Below are positions 1 through 11,202 of a DNA stretch of 64,000 nucleotides, in pieces. How positions within the stretch are numbered: the stretch's first letter is position 1; each line of letters starts with the position of its first letter. The notes beneath the pieces were generated by a model. The model was not told where the DNA came from. It searched no databases and worked only from the letters and a program-made list of their open reading frames with translations. Source of the DNA: Rhyzopertha dominica (taxonomy: Eukaryota > Arthropoda > Insecta > Coleoptera > Bostrichidae); NCBI GenBank assembly GCA_025024175.1, contig QCXZ01000075.1:5952001-6016000 (forward strand), given 5' to 3'. Position numbers and translations under genes: made by a program.

Positions 1-837
1 ATTAACTGGTTCCACTAAGCGACCTATTTTCTTAGTGTTTTATTTTAATTTTAATTCACCATGGAATAAATCATATACGATAGTTAAAAATAAAGTTTAG
101 AAATTAATTAAATTAATTTTTTTCTCATCAAGAAAACACACAAATTTTGCTCGGGCATCGGAGTTATACTACTAACGCTACCAAATCTGCGTTCATTCTT
201 TACATTCCGTATCAAGGATACAATCTTAAGGTAAAGAGCGACCAAAAATATTCTGCGAATATGGTTTTGATTGTTTAGGTACTTTACTATGGCCCGACCG
301 TAAAAACTCTTGAAACTGATAACCCCCAGACATTTAGAATAAATTTGGACGATATCTGTGAGGATGGGCCGTACTCAATTTTAACGAGAATACAAATTAT
401 CTATTTGGACAGATTTGCCTGCAGCCTACTTTTAGTTATGTTCTACGACAATATGTATAAACAGTTTTAATTCCCGGAAATGCATTGGCAAACTTTTTCT
501 AAAATATTTACCTGTGAACCTATTTAATNNCTGCTGTTCAAGTTCTTGTATTTTTCAATTTTTTCGTTTGTTACCTGTTATTAGTTGCATAATTTCTCAA
601 CAAAACAGTTTCCTTCAAGCTTATACATTTTATTTGCGTCACGTAAGGTATGTTCTAAAATATAGCAATAAATTTTAGGAAAACACTACAAATTGAAATA
701 TTCTTATTTCACTTGTTATAAAAGTTTGAAGACCGTGGAATGGGGTGAATGTTTCCCACCCACAACACGGTGAAATCAACGTAGAGGTTGTTGAAGAAAT
801 CGAAATGGCGGAAGATGTTTATGAAAATAATCATTAA
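1..837. other. AT-rich sequence without a recognisable gene
   Basis: No open frame with recognisable similarity and no repeat structure were seen. Two N bases lie at about 529-530. The last 100 bases may belong to the element that carries the transposase relic starting at 838, but no terminal inverted repeat was found for it. Confidence 0.5.
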
Positions 838-1239
838 AATGATGTACCCCAAGAATCAAATCTCATTAAACGAAATCACAATCATTTACCACCTGGAACT
901 AAACAAATAGTTTTTAGTGTTTATGAATACACCAAAAAAGCAGAGGGAGAAAGTGGGACCATCCCAAAAATCAGCAGAATGGCCAAAATTTCACAAACAA
1001 CTGTGAGAAATATAGTTGTAAATGGAATTCAAGACAGAAAAGTACGAAAAGACGTTGGTTCGTCGAGGGTTTTCAAAAATGATCACGCATCTGCTAAAAA
1101 TACGAAGGACGTGAAAGCAGATTACCGCGAAAGTATGACGGCTGAAGATTATGAAAACTGGTTTCAGAATAAACTGTTGCTACTGCTTCCTGCCAATGCA
1201 GTAATTATATTGGACAGATCGTCTTATCATTCTGCTTAG
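838..1239 (+). pseudogene. IS630/Tc1-like transposase relic, internally deleted
   Basis: The frame is open from just after a TAA at 835 to the TAG at 1237-1239; the first ATG is at 979. The first part (about 890-1075) reads as the N-terminal helix-turn-helix of eukaryotic IS630-type transposases, with PPGTKQIVFSVYEY and then RMAKISQTTVRNIV. It jumps directly to the C-terminal catalytic block, ENWFQNKLLLLLPANAVIILD followed by SSYHS, which holds the second catalytic aspartate. The central part with the first aspartate (FLDETW in this family) is missing, and the frame ends before the third acidic residue. It is therefore an in-frame internal deletion derivative that cannot be active. A better preserved relative lies at 16948-18037. 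The family assignment rests on remembered family motifs. Confidence 0.7.
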
Positions 1240-1297
1240 ATTGAAAAATTCCAAATACGTTTCCAAATAAAGATGAAATGTTATATTTTCTTATATA

Positions 1298-1330
1298 CGA
1301 GGCATGTTTTTTAAGTAAGTACCGNTTTGC
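1298..1330 (+). repeat. left terminal inverted repeat of mariner copy 1
   Basis: Begins right after the TA at 1296-1297. It matches the reverse complement of 2583-2615 apart from an N at 1324 and a one-base length difference in the T run. Confidence 0.9.
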
Positions 1331-1458
1331 GATTCCGCCGCGCAGCGCTACGGTCGGCGTTCCGCGCATGCGCGCTGGTTACCTACATCTCTTGTCTACG
1401 CACTGACGCCATTACAGTTTGATTCTTCATTGTATACGTTGTTTACTGAGTGTTCAAG

Positions 1459-2516
1459 ATGCCTCCGACAATCGTGAGTCCCGCCGATTGTGAAGTACGG
1501 GCTGTTATACGATTTCTTAGTGCTAAAGGCGTAAAACCGATCGATATTCATCGTGAGATCTGTGAAGTTTACGGACAAAATATTATGAGTGATGGAATGG
1601 TAAGGAAATGGGTGAGAGCATTTAAAGATGGCCGCACAAATGTGCATGATGAAGAACGGAATGGGCGTCCTTCGGTCGTTAATGAAGATTTGGTGCAGAA
1701 AGTGAACGAAAAGGTGAGAGAAAACAGACGCTTTACAATTTCATCATTGTGCGACTGCTTTCCTCAATATTCTCGTAGTGTTTTGTATCGCATTGTGACC
1801 GAGAACTTGAATTACCTGAAATTGTGTTCACGTTGGGTTCCGAAAATGTTGACGGATTTGCACAAAACCCAACGTTTAGGCAGTGCATTGACTTTCCTTT
1901 AGCGGTACCACAATGAAGGTGAAGATTTTTTAGACCAAATTGTTACTGGTGGCCTACGTCACACCAGAATCGAAACAACAATCCATGGAATGGCGACATT
2001 CATCATCACCCAAAAAAGTGAAGTTTAAGCAAACAATTTCTGCCCGGAAAATCATGTGCACAGTTTTTTTGGGACAGAAAAGGAGTATTGCTAGTGGAGT
2101 TTCTGCCTCGTAATGAGACAATCAATGCAGCGTCTTATTGTAAGACATTGAACAGTCTGCGTCGTGCAATCCAGAACAAAAGACGTGGCAAGTTGAGTAA
2201 GGGTATCGTTTTGCTGCATGACAATGCCCGTCCCCATGTGGCTAATCGGACCAAAGATCTCATCAAATCTTTTAAATGGGAAACTCTAGATCATCCTCCA
2301 TACAGCCCTGATCTGGCGCCCAGCGACTACCATTTGTTCCTGCACTTGAAGAAACACCTGGGTGGTCAGCGTCTTCAAGACGATAACGAAGTCGAAACAT
2401 TTGTGATACAGTGGTTAACAAGTCAGGCGGCAGAATTTTATGAGGAGGGTATTCAAAAACTGGTGCCACGTTATGACAAGTGCTTCAATATTCACGGAAA
2501 TTATGTAGAAAAGTAG
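1459..2516 (+). pseudogene. mariner transposase (DD34D), copy 1, broken
   Basis: The start is the ATG at 1459 (MPPTIVSPADCEV). The paired helix-turn-helix region follows (about residues 10-110, with IDIHREICEVYGQNIMSDG). The catalytic core has the second aspartate in HDNARPHVA and the third in SPDLAPSDYHLF with exactly 34 residues between them, which is the DD34D signature of mariner. The stop is TAG at 2514-2516. Breaks: a TAG at 1900-1902; a 14-base deletion near 1950 that removes the first catalytic aspartate motif (GDETW, present in copy 2) and shifts the frame; and an extra T near 2067 where the other copy reads VFWNRKG. It cannot make an active enzyme. The usual length is about 345 aa. 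Confidence 0.92.
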
Positions 2517-2582
2517 ATTAAAGTACAGGCTTTCAGGTAAGATAAAATTATTGCGATATCTTTGCACGTCTTTTTTTAATTC

Positions 2583-2615
2583 CGAAACGGTACTTACTTA
2601 AAAAAACATGCCTCG
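2583..2615 (-). repeat. right terminal inverted repeat of mariner copy 1
   Basis: Reverse complement of the left end, followed by the TA duplication at 2616-2617. Confidence 0.9.
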
Positions 2616-2617
2616 TA

Positions 2618-3292
2618 AATGAAGTAGTACATAATTGTTTGTCTGTGTAAACCTTAAACTATTATTTTCTACTTGTACAGCTCATACCTTGCAACCTACT
2701 GTGTTCACAATGTTGACGTAGCAAGTTTATTAAATATCAATTTTTAGGCACCTGTTAAAAATGTTTATATGCTAACCACTACTGCCTCGTTTGTTTTTGA
2801 TCTGATTTTTTTAATATAATTCTAGTTAGTCCAATACTTTAATTTTGCCTATCGAAAAGTTTTCGTCATTTTAAGTTTCTTCTTTAGTATAAAGAGTAAA
2901 CTGCACTGATGAGCTGTAATGACAAAAGAGTAATTTGTTTATACAAGTACAATGAATGATGGACGTGAAAAAACATATCACTAATAAATTGTTGAATTGC
3001 TCCACCTCACATTTGAATAGTTCTCTTCATTTACATAGTTCTATTGTTAAATGTCAATTTTTGTATCTGTGTTATTATTAAAATAAAAGGTGTTTTTGTA
3101 CGTTTATTAATTTCTTGCTATGTTTAGAATCGCTGTTAATAAGATAAATACTAATATCGAAGCGAATGCGTATGCATGCGATTAATTGTTTTGGCGATAA
3201 ATATCAGAGTCGCGAGGAGATGCAAAAGTAGGCAATGAGTATGGATGTGTCATTTTTGACAGGGGGAAATATTCTTGATTTTGGCTCAGTGA
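2618..3292. other. AT-rich sequence, no gene seen
   Basis: No coding similarity. The one recognisable piece is the short hammerhead-repeat fragment at 2898-2924, listed separately. The last 50 bases lead into the 38-bp tandem array. Confidence 0.5.
2898..2924 (+). repeat. 5' core fragment of the hammerhead repeat
   Basis: Contains the stem I strand AAACTGCA, the core CTGATGA at 2906-2912, and GCTGT-AATG-ACA of stem II. It breaks off before the GAAA box. The same string occurs at 34912-34938 inside a complete hammerhead fold, so this is a truncated dispersed copy without catalytic potential. Confidence 0.75.
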
Positions 3293-3783
3293 GAGCGAGG
3301 TCTTTGGCCATGATGTGCCTCAGGCAGAGAGAGTAAGGTCTTTGGCCATGTTGTGCCTCAGGCAGAGAGAGTAAGGTCTTTGGCCATGTTGTGCCTCAGG
3401 CAGAGAGAGTAAGGTCTTTGGCCATGTTGTGCCTCAGGCAGAGAGAGTAAGGTCTTTGGCCATGTTGTGCCTCAGGCAGAGAGAGTAAGGTCTTTGGCCA
3501 TGTTGTGCCTCAGGCAGAGAGAGTAAGGTCTTTGGCCATGTTGTGCCTCAGGCAGAGAGAGTAAGGTCTTTGGCCATGTTGTGCCTCAGGCAGAGAGAGT
3601 AAGGTCTTTGGCCATGTTGTGCCTCAGGCAGAGAGAGTAAGGTCTTTGGCCATGTTGTGCCTCAGGCAGAGAGAGTAAGGTCTTTGGCCATGTTGTGCCT
3701 CAGGCAGAGAGAGTAAGGTCTTTGGCCCTGTTGTGCCTCAGGCAGAGAGAGTAAGGTCTTTGGCCATGATGTGCCTCAGGCAG
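3293..3783 (+). repeat. tandem array, 13 units of 38 bp
   Basis: TCTTTGGCC recurs at 3301 and every 38 bases to 3757, giving 13 units. The unit contains CAGAGAGAGTAAGG, then TCTTTGGCCATG and TTGTGCCTCAGG. The first and last units share the variant CATGATG where internal units read CATGTTG, and the twelfth reads CCCTGTTG. The near identity of the internal units points to recent homogenisation or expansion. There are no unique spacers, so it is not CRISPR-like. Confidence 0.97.
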
Positions 3784-4260
3784 TTTGAAACCCCTAGCGC
3801 AGAGTGCCCGGTTAACAGCCGTGGTTCCTTCGAGTGGGTGACTTGCATTCCGGGGGGTAATGCGGGCTGCTCGAATGACATAGTTCTGGTGGAGAGGGTA
3901 GCCTTATTAGGTGCCCCCGATCCGGGCTATTGGAATGCGACCCTATAGGCCTTGGGGTGAGCGTTCGGGGNAGCCTCTACTATTTCAGGTTGACACTAGC
4001 TAGTTGTTGAAGAGAGAAAACTAACAAGGTATTCATAACCACCATTGACTAATGATGTAATCTCAGGGATGAAGCCATAGATAGGACAAGGATGAGGCCC
4101 TGGGGTGAAAACCCCTCTGTGAGTCTTAACTGTATCTTTTTGAGTTTAACGGATGAGTAACTNATGTTTTGTTTTTGCATCTCCCGCGCGTATGTGAAAC
4201 CGCCTTGTCTGTCCACCGGAGTGACCGCATTGTTATGACCCACGGATGAAGGCGGCGATA
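3784..4260. other. GC-richer segment next to the 38-bp array
   Basis: Base composition is visibly richer in GC than the flanks, from GAAACCCCTAGC to GGATGAAGGCGGCGATAATG. Short frames exist on both strands but none resembles a known protein. Together with the adjacent tandem array it could be the 5' region of a retroelement or a satellite-associated repeat. Two N bases (about 3971 and 4163) are present. Identity is unknown. Confidence 0.4.
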
Positions 4261-5400
4261 ATGTAAGTTTTTATTGGATATTCCCGCATTAGTTTTTCTA
4301 TGTTTTTCACTATTCGGTTAGGAATTTATCTCCGAAAATATGATTTTACAAGTATGTACCGGTTCATCTTTTAAATTATATAATTACATCACAGACCTTT
4401 CATTTATTAAATCTATAGCATTCCCGTTTCGAAAAATCTACGGCCACTTGTAAAGATATCAGCTCCTATACTGAGGTTCATTTTCATCTATGTAGTCGAC
4501 TACACTGGCGCAATGTTCGTTTGCTTCCCAGAACACCGGATTATTTCAGGATAAGAACAAACCACTTTGTTTCCAGTAATGGTACAGCGTGCATATCAAG
4601 GTAACTGCGAGCTGCGCCAGATTATGCTTGCATTGAAATTTAAATTGCGTTCGTTTTGTTCTGTACTGCATTCATTTTCCTGACCATTCCGCCCATAATG
4701 ACGAGGTGCTTTGGAAACAGGGACGTGTAGGTATACACAAATGCATAAGCTTCTTATTTGGAATGACTCAGCCCGTAAATAATATTCACTTTTACCCCGC
4801 TGGCTTGATTGAAATTTGTATTGAATACGTGTACGCCGACAGCGGTGTTTGATATGCGTTATTTAGCGGGATGACTTATAGAAAATATTGTTCACAGTAA
4901 ACATGTTGCTCGTAGGCAAAACTCCGTTTTCCAGTTTAATCCCAATTCTGATTTATTTGTGCTTTTATCAGTCTCACAAGCTTTTTTTTTGGGTGGCCAG
5001 TATGAAATTTTCGAAAACCAACCAGACATGACCTAGAAGGAAGATTAATAAGTCTTGTCGACTAATGTAAAAAAAATCAGTATTTCTTCAAATCCTTTCC
5101 TATTTCTGATTTTGCAGTAATAATGTAATATAATAAAATATGCAGATGATTTTATCCGTAACAGAATAGTTGGTTATGATGTTACGTGTTTTTTCGCACA
5201 TTTAATACTTAACTGTTCAGTTGATAAAATAGATGTTATTGGAATTTAGCTTTGTATATACCTGCAGCAACTGCAAATGCCAGTTATCATTCTAAAATAT
5301 CGCGCTCGCGTGTGAATTTCAAAACCAACAGTTACCTATATTAGGAAATGTTAATATTCCCGATATTGGAAACAATAAGAGTTTGTAGCACTTCCAGCTA
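4261..5400. other. non-coding sequence, nothing recognised
   Basis: No coding similarity. The part around 4480-4900 is less repetitive and of more even composition than the flanks, and may be unique intron or intergenic sequence. Confidence 0.4.
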
Positions 5401-5402
5401 TA

Positions 5403-6830
5403 CAGGGTGTCTCTAAATTCGATGTCATAATTTCTAGCGCGTATTCCTGACGTGAAATCATGACGAAAAGTCTATATAAACATGTGTCCGAAAATGCTTC
5501 ATTTTTGATATACAGAGTGTTGAAGTTAAAAACAAGATTTCGATTTCTTTTATTTTTTACAAAACGGTTTTTTGATTCTTTACGAATTTTTGGAGAATGT
5601 TATAATAGATCACGGCTAATAATCTGGCATTAAACATTTTTTCATATCTGTAACAGAGGCGGCGTAGGGGGAGGAGCAGAAGAGTTTTCTCTTTGAAAAA
5701 AATTTGTGTGTGAGATGTCAAAAACCTCGTCACTATTTTCAGAAAGTGCAACAAATAACGTGCAAAAAGGACCTCTTATTGCATTTCGCTAGAACAAACC
5801 GCTTTCCAAAAAATAGACAAAACCTGAATTCCTACAGGTTGGCGTAAATAGACCATAAATTAACTTTTTTTATTTTCCAAAGAAATTACCGTTTATATGG
5901 CGACAATTTTTTGGAATTAATTGAACTATATCATGATAAATGGTCAGACACAATGATTACCACTATATCTAAACAGTGGCGGTAAATTGTTTCCACATTT
6001 TTTAAACCGTTTCAGTAATTATAAAGACCAGTAAAATATAAAAAAGAAAAATTAAATTAATTAATTAAATTAAACTAATTATTTTTTAAAGTTAGATATA
6101 CAACTTGCATTTGGCGTTATAAAAATCTTTAAAAAATGCAATTTCTTAATTTTACAACAATGGCTTATCTTAGCAGTATAAAAAGTAAATTTTTTAATAT
6201 TTTTAACTGATCTTCATAATTTTTGAAACAATTTAAAAATGTGGAAACAATTTTTTTATAAAAAATACTTCTTGCTACCCCTCCCCAAATTGCCGTCACT
6301 GTTTAGATATGGAGGTAATCTCTGAGTCTGATCATTTGCAATGATATAGTTCAATTAATTTCAAAAAGTTAATTTTTGGTCTATTTGCGCCAACCTGTAG
6401 GAATTCATATTTTCTCGATTTTCTCGAAAACGGTTCGTTCTAGCGAAATGCAATAAGAGATCCTTTTTTGTACCTTATTTGTTGCTCTTTCTGAAAATAG
6501 TAACGAACTTTTTGACATTTCTCACACAACTTTTTTTCAAAGAGAAAATTCATCTGCCCCTCCCCCTACACCGCCTCTGTTAAAGATATGAAAAAATCTT
6601 TTATGCCGGATTATTAGCCGTGATCCATTATAACATTCTGCCAAAATACGTAAAGTTTCAAAAAACCGTTCTCTAAAAAATAAAAAAATTCGAAAATTTT
6701 TGTTTAACTTGAACACTCTGTATATCAAAAATGAAGCATTTTCGGACACATGTTTATATAGACTTTTCGTCATAAATTCAGGTTAGGAACACGCAATAGA
6801 AATTATGACATCAAATTTAGAGACACCCTG
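5403..6830. mobile_element. foldback DNA element with long inverted arms
   Basis: The two ends are inverted copies. The left starts CAGGGTGTCTCTAAATT and the right ends with its reverse complement, both flanked by TA (5401-5402 and 6831-6832). Similarity continues inward through both arms, about 5403-6045 against 6186-6830, including long near-identical runs around 5470-5520 and 6705-6770. The AT-rich loop is about 140 bases. The short open frames in the arms mirror each other and are not coding. Ends and TA duplication fit a non-autonomous Tc1/mariner-type element. Confidence 0.88.
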
Positions 6831-6832
6831 TA

Positions 6833-7628
6833 TATCGATACGCACCAAATGAATTCACTGTAATAGATATTTGTACCTAGTGCTCAGTTCTTCAGATATA
6901 CGTTCGTATATCGCCATAGATCATCATTTATGGCATGCTATTGAGGCATGTGATAGTGTTAACTCAACAGGTGATTACTTTGATTGTTTTTATATAAAGT
7001 AATTCATGGAATCTGAATTATTAGAGCAAATTAGTTTTGATGTGGATATAATTAGTATTAATTTTAGAATGTTTGTAACTCCTATTGCATAGCACTGTTC
7101 AGTACTCCTAACGCATAATGTTGAAATAATTTGATATGCGCACTTCATGTTGATTATTATATTACTTGTATTATCCTGTAATGGACAAACATTGTCTGTT
7201 GGTTGAATAATAATAATTATTATTTATATTATTTTTATGCACACTTTAGTTAGTCTACGATATTTTAGCTATCTAATGGTTATAATAATCGGCACGGTAT
7301 AGTAATGTACAATAACCTTTTTTTTATTTTCAAACAGGTAGGCGTGGAATACATGGTTTCTTATTTATTTTCTGACAGTTAAATACAAATACGCACTAAA
7401 AATTAGTAACGCCTTTATAAGTAAAAAAATAAAGAATATCCCAGACAGTCTTATGTTTTCGTACACCTAGTCTTAAACATAAAATGCAGTTTTCGATAAA
7501 ATGACCACTAAAGCAAGAAATTCATTTGGCGCACTCTGCCATTTTAGATATGTTCAAAACAAAGATGCTTAGATACTGCGCTTTCAGAGCCTGGTAAATA
7601 AAGAAAATAGTGTATTAAAATGCATGTC
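6833..7628. other. AT-rich sequence, no gene seen
   Basis: No coding frame or repeat structure recognised between the foldback element and the hammerhead repeat. Confidence 0.4.
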
Positions 7629-7699
7629 TATGCTGTGCTGTCTACACCTCAACCAACTGCAGATAGTACTATTTCGCTGTCATTACAGCTCATCAGTGC
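7629..7699 (-). ncRNA. hammerhead ribozyme, intact core, stem I truncated
   Basis: Read on the minus strand it gives CTGATGA (7690-7696), stem II ACAGC in hairpin with GCTGT (loop of 4, 7676-7689), GAAA (7672-7675), the palindromic stem III ATAGTACTAT (7663-7672), and the cleavage base C at 7662 followed by TGCAGTT. All core bases of a type I hammerhead are present, including the G12 that is mutated in the 34.9 kb copy. The 5' side of stem I keeps only three pairs (GCA/TGC) before it diverges, so self-cleavage in cis would be weak. The long 3' strand of stem I continues to 7629. Confidence 0.75.
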
Positions 7700-7787
7700 C
7701 GTGGGGGCCTGCTGTCAAATTGAAGTATGCAGTTGCATGCCAATTTGTCAGGCTACAGGTCACTTCCTTTAGGAAGTAGTACCCGTT

Positions 7788-7860
7788 AAGGCAGCTAGGT
7801 GGCTTTGTCATATGTCAGTGTAATGCTGACAGATGGCATTACCATCCTAAATTCTTACTT
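7788..7860 (+). repeat. upstream module of the hammerhead repeat, inverted relative to the ribozyme
   Basis: Matches 22996-23073 and 34786-34856 (GTCAGTGTAATGCTGACAGA, then CATCCTAAATTCTTACTT). In those copies it lies upstream of the TATA box and on the same strand as the ribozyme parts. Here it is on the opposite strand from the ribozyme at 7629-7699, so the copy is rearranged or head-to-head. Confidence 0.8.
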
Positions 7861-10800
7861 TCAAAATAGTGTATTGTTCAACAATATGGAGATTTGAATA
7901 TTAAGTTAGCATACTTGTTCATATATTAGCAAAAAATGTCTAATGATACACAAAAGACAAAAGAGTGTTAGTTTTTATATTTTTGCGAATAAAGCGTTAG
8001 AACCACCATCCACGTTCTTAGATATGTTCTTTACATTCAAACTGAAATAAATACAGCGTTTCCAGTATACGATTCAAACTACGATGAGTCATTTTTTAAC
8101 TTGTTTTGCAAAATCACATGCTAAATTTACCTTTATTTGATGTGGAGTTGTCAGTATTATATTACTAACAGTTTTGTACAACTTTCACTCTTACTGCATT
8201 TCCTATTATTTTTATTATTATGAACTTTATAAGCTATACTTGGAGGAAATACTATTTTCTTCACTTCAATAAATAAATCTAACTTTATTATTTTATTTAA
8301 CTTGATATATGCATTGCAAGCGAAATTTTAATCGAGTCTTTGGCATAAGTGGAATTAACAGACATGATTTTTGTGCTTACGATCCGTACCGCATTAAACT
8401 ATATCAAGAACATCTAAACTTTTTCAAATAACTATAGACAATCTGTTATGCTTGTTCCTCTAGCAATATTTAGGGAATGTAGGTGTTCCAGTCCACAGTA
8501 ACAGACAAATGGTGAAGTTATTTAATGAAACTTTCCAAACACATAGTTTGGATGAGATGGTCCAGTGAACTGGAAAGATCATTGGATTAGACAATACTGG
8601 GATTTTTATGGGGATTCGTTAAAAGGGCACTATCTCTACAACTCGTGATGGTGTAAGTAACCAAATGGTGGACATTATCAAGAATCTATATTTGTTTTTT
8701 GAAACTTCGACTTTGCTGACGCTTCCGAAGTTATTTTGTTCTTCTTCTTCTTCACGAGCATATAGTGATTATCACATTACAATAAGACGTGTGAACAGTA
8801 CCATTACTGATTGTGGACAACTGTCGCGGTCATTCCCATAAGAGCCGCAATTTCCTTATTTACAATAAGTCTCATATACTATACTTTTAAGGATTTAAGG
8901 TATAATGTTAAACTAATCAACTTTCTTCTAAATCTTTCGACACAAACTCAGTGAAGTTCTTTAAACAGTATCCTTATTTGTTTCTTAAGTCTTTTTTTAG
9001 TTCTGGGTCAAACAGAAGAAGACAAGCTTAGACCATAGTAAATAACTTATGCTCAAAGTTTAAAGAACCTACTGCTACTAAAAAGTGACAGATTTTTGTG
9101 GATCTTGAGCTATTGATCAGCTTCCTATGATTTTGGAATCCAGTCATAGAAATTGTGTCATGTTTTTCAACAATGCAATTCGTTGAAATACCTTGAAGAG
9201 AATCAGTATTTCCTGGAGCAACCATAAAATTACTCTCTCAGAACAACATTCTAAACAAAGGTTAAAATTTACTGCCTGATAACATGTCTTCAAAATAAAA
9301 ACATTAAGTAACAGACCAAATATTTTTCCTCAAAAAGCCATAGTTGTCTTACATACTAAAGAACTCTCGAATCCAAGCAGATATCAATCGTGTGATCAAT
9401 AATTTGTACATAAAATCGATACTGCAAATCTATCGAAAGCGATGACATAAGCACCACTGATTTATTGCAGAAATCTGCCCAGTGGTAATATCCTCATTTT
9501 TAAGTATTTCTTTCGCGTTTCCTCAACAACGTGTGAAGCCGTAAAAACGGGAAATTATGTTGCAGAAACCGTCACGGCGAACGTGCTTTACCTGCGTAAT
9601 TTTAAGGTGGATAAATGTAAGTAGTCAACAAGGTTGTTAAAGCATTCGTTCAGCCAGCTTTACAGCTGTGCGCAAGAATAACCAAGTACGTAATGAAGAG
9701 AATGGACCTCATAATAAAAAATATTGACAGATGAGTTGTAGCTGAAAGAATTCATTGTTACAAATGAAAAGAAAAGTGTAGTCGACGACTCAATGAATGT
9801 ATCGACGAAAGTTACCTACGTTAAAATTTATCAAAAATATGGCATTCGAGAATAAAAATCTCAAAAAGGTGCTATTGTATTGCTGAGAACAGTTAATTAT
9901 CCAATGATTTAAAAACTAAATAGCTAGAATTTATTGATTGAGTTTTAAATTCTTATTCTTCTTAAAAGGCAGAAATTTACAGTTTTATGAGCCTAATTTA
10001 CGGTTTACTATATATAAAAGATTAATAACTTCAATTGACTTGTTTGACGGCGCTAAATGAAACATTTTATTAATAATATAATAATTATAACACTTGGTAA
10101 TGTTTCAGATTTTATTAAGTTTAACCTCTTACATGTTTCGGCTTATTAATTTTGGCGACATTATCTTCCCACTCCACGACAAATGTAAATACAAAATTGT
10201 AGAAAATGATGTTTCTAATAAGATAGTTTCAATCAGTTCCGCGAGTAAACTGTCATTTTCGAGAAATGACAAACTTATTCTTTTTAGGATTCATGTCCAT
10301 ATTCTTTTTTTAAATACAAACCACAGTTGACTATGGCTTCAAAAATTGGCTAATATTATTCAGTTTTTTCAGCATCTCGGAATTCATTCTGGAGGAAAAA
10401 ATTACATTTTTTGATTCGACACCCTTTGATACAACATTTATATTTAGCCTTATTATTAAAGTTAATAACAGCGAGATTAAAGGAACAAGAAGATATCGTC
10501 AAAATATGTGTATAGCAAACTGTAAAACACTTTCAAAAATGCAAAAGGTGCAGTAAATTGAGCCTACGAAACTGCAAATGTTTCTAAAAAACTCACCCTG
10601 TATAAATAAGCGCATTGCTAATATGGTAGATTTCCTTCTGGTAATTCTGGTCACAATGAGAAAGAGAAATTTAAAAAATGCGCACTTTTATATAATTTTA
10701 ATGTAACCTAAACTTCGGTACTCTGTATAACGCAGTTTTAAGTTTTATTAGACACAAGGTCACGTATATCATTTACCTAAGTTTATTTTATATTGTACAT

Positions 10801-11202
10801 AATCGGGTTCACAGGTCCATTGGATATTTTTTACTTCAAAATGTTTCATTCTCATCTTTGGAGAACATTATCAGTGGTTTATCCTAAGCAAAGACAAACA
10901 TTGAGAATTTATTTTTGTGTTTCATTGCACTCTTAAGTAAAACTGAATTCTTATCCAAAACTAAAATAAGAATACCAATTTCATTTCTATTACTAACTAT
11001 GTAGCAATTTTTTTATAATTTTACTGTTATTTGTTTGTCGAATTTTTATGTAACGGAAGTGACATAAATTTTTTTAACGGCTAATGATTTTTAAAATTAT
11101 GATGTATACCCAGAAACTCATTTTTAAGGTACCTTAAAGGAACTCAGTCGGCAATATTTAACCGTTGTCTTCAGCTCTGAAAACTTAGAACACACGAGCC
11201 AT
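7861..11202. other. long AT-rich stretch without recognised genes
   Basis: Only short frames are present and none has recognisable similarity. CACCCTGTATAAATA at about 10602 and TACTCTGTATAAC at about 10720 resemble solo ends of the CAGGGTG-type DNA elements seen elsewhere in the window, but no complete element was delimited. Confidence 0.4.

Larger units (their letters stand above)
1298..2615 (+). mobile_element. mariner-type DNA transposon, copy 1
   Basis: The element is bounded by inverted repeats of about 32 bp that start CGAGGCATGTTTTTTAAGTA on the left and end with the reverse complement at 2615 (one extra T in the right run). The flanking TA dinucleotides at 1296-1297 and 2616-2617 are the expected mariner target duplication. 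A GC-rich leader of about 130 bp precedes the transposase frame. Copy 2 at 20404-21629 has the same ends and is nearly identical where both are present. Confidence 0.93.

Noticed and set aside
2272..2469. Minus-strand frame, repeated identically at 21286-21483
   Set aside because: It is antisense to the mariner transposase and is conserved only because the two mariner copies are.
3293..3783. Regularly spaced repeats resembling a CRISPR array
   Set aside because: Units are directly contiguous with no unique spacers, and the genome is eukaryotic.
5557..6773. Two minus-strand frames of 65 and 78 residues in the foldback element
   Set aside because: They mirror each other through the inverted arms and lack any protein motif.
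10602..10730. CACCCTGTATAAATA and related strings as a MITE
   Set aside because: Only one end-like sequence is recognisable; no inverted partner or TA-flanked boundaries could be set.
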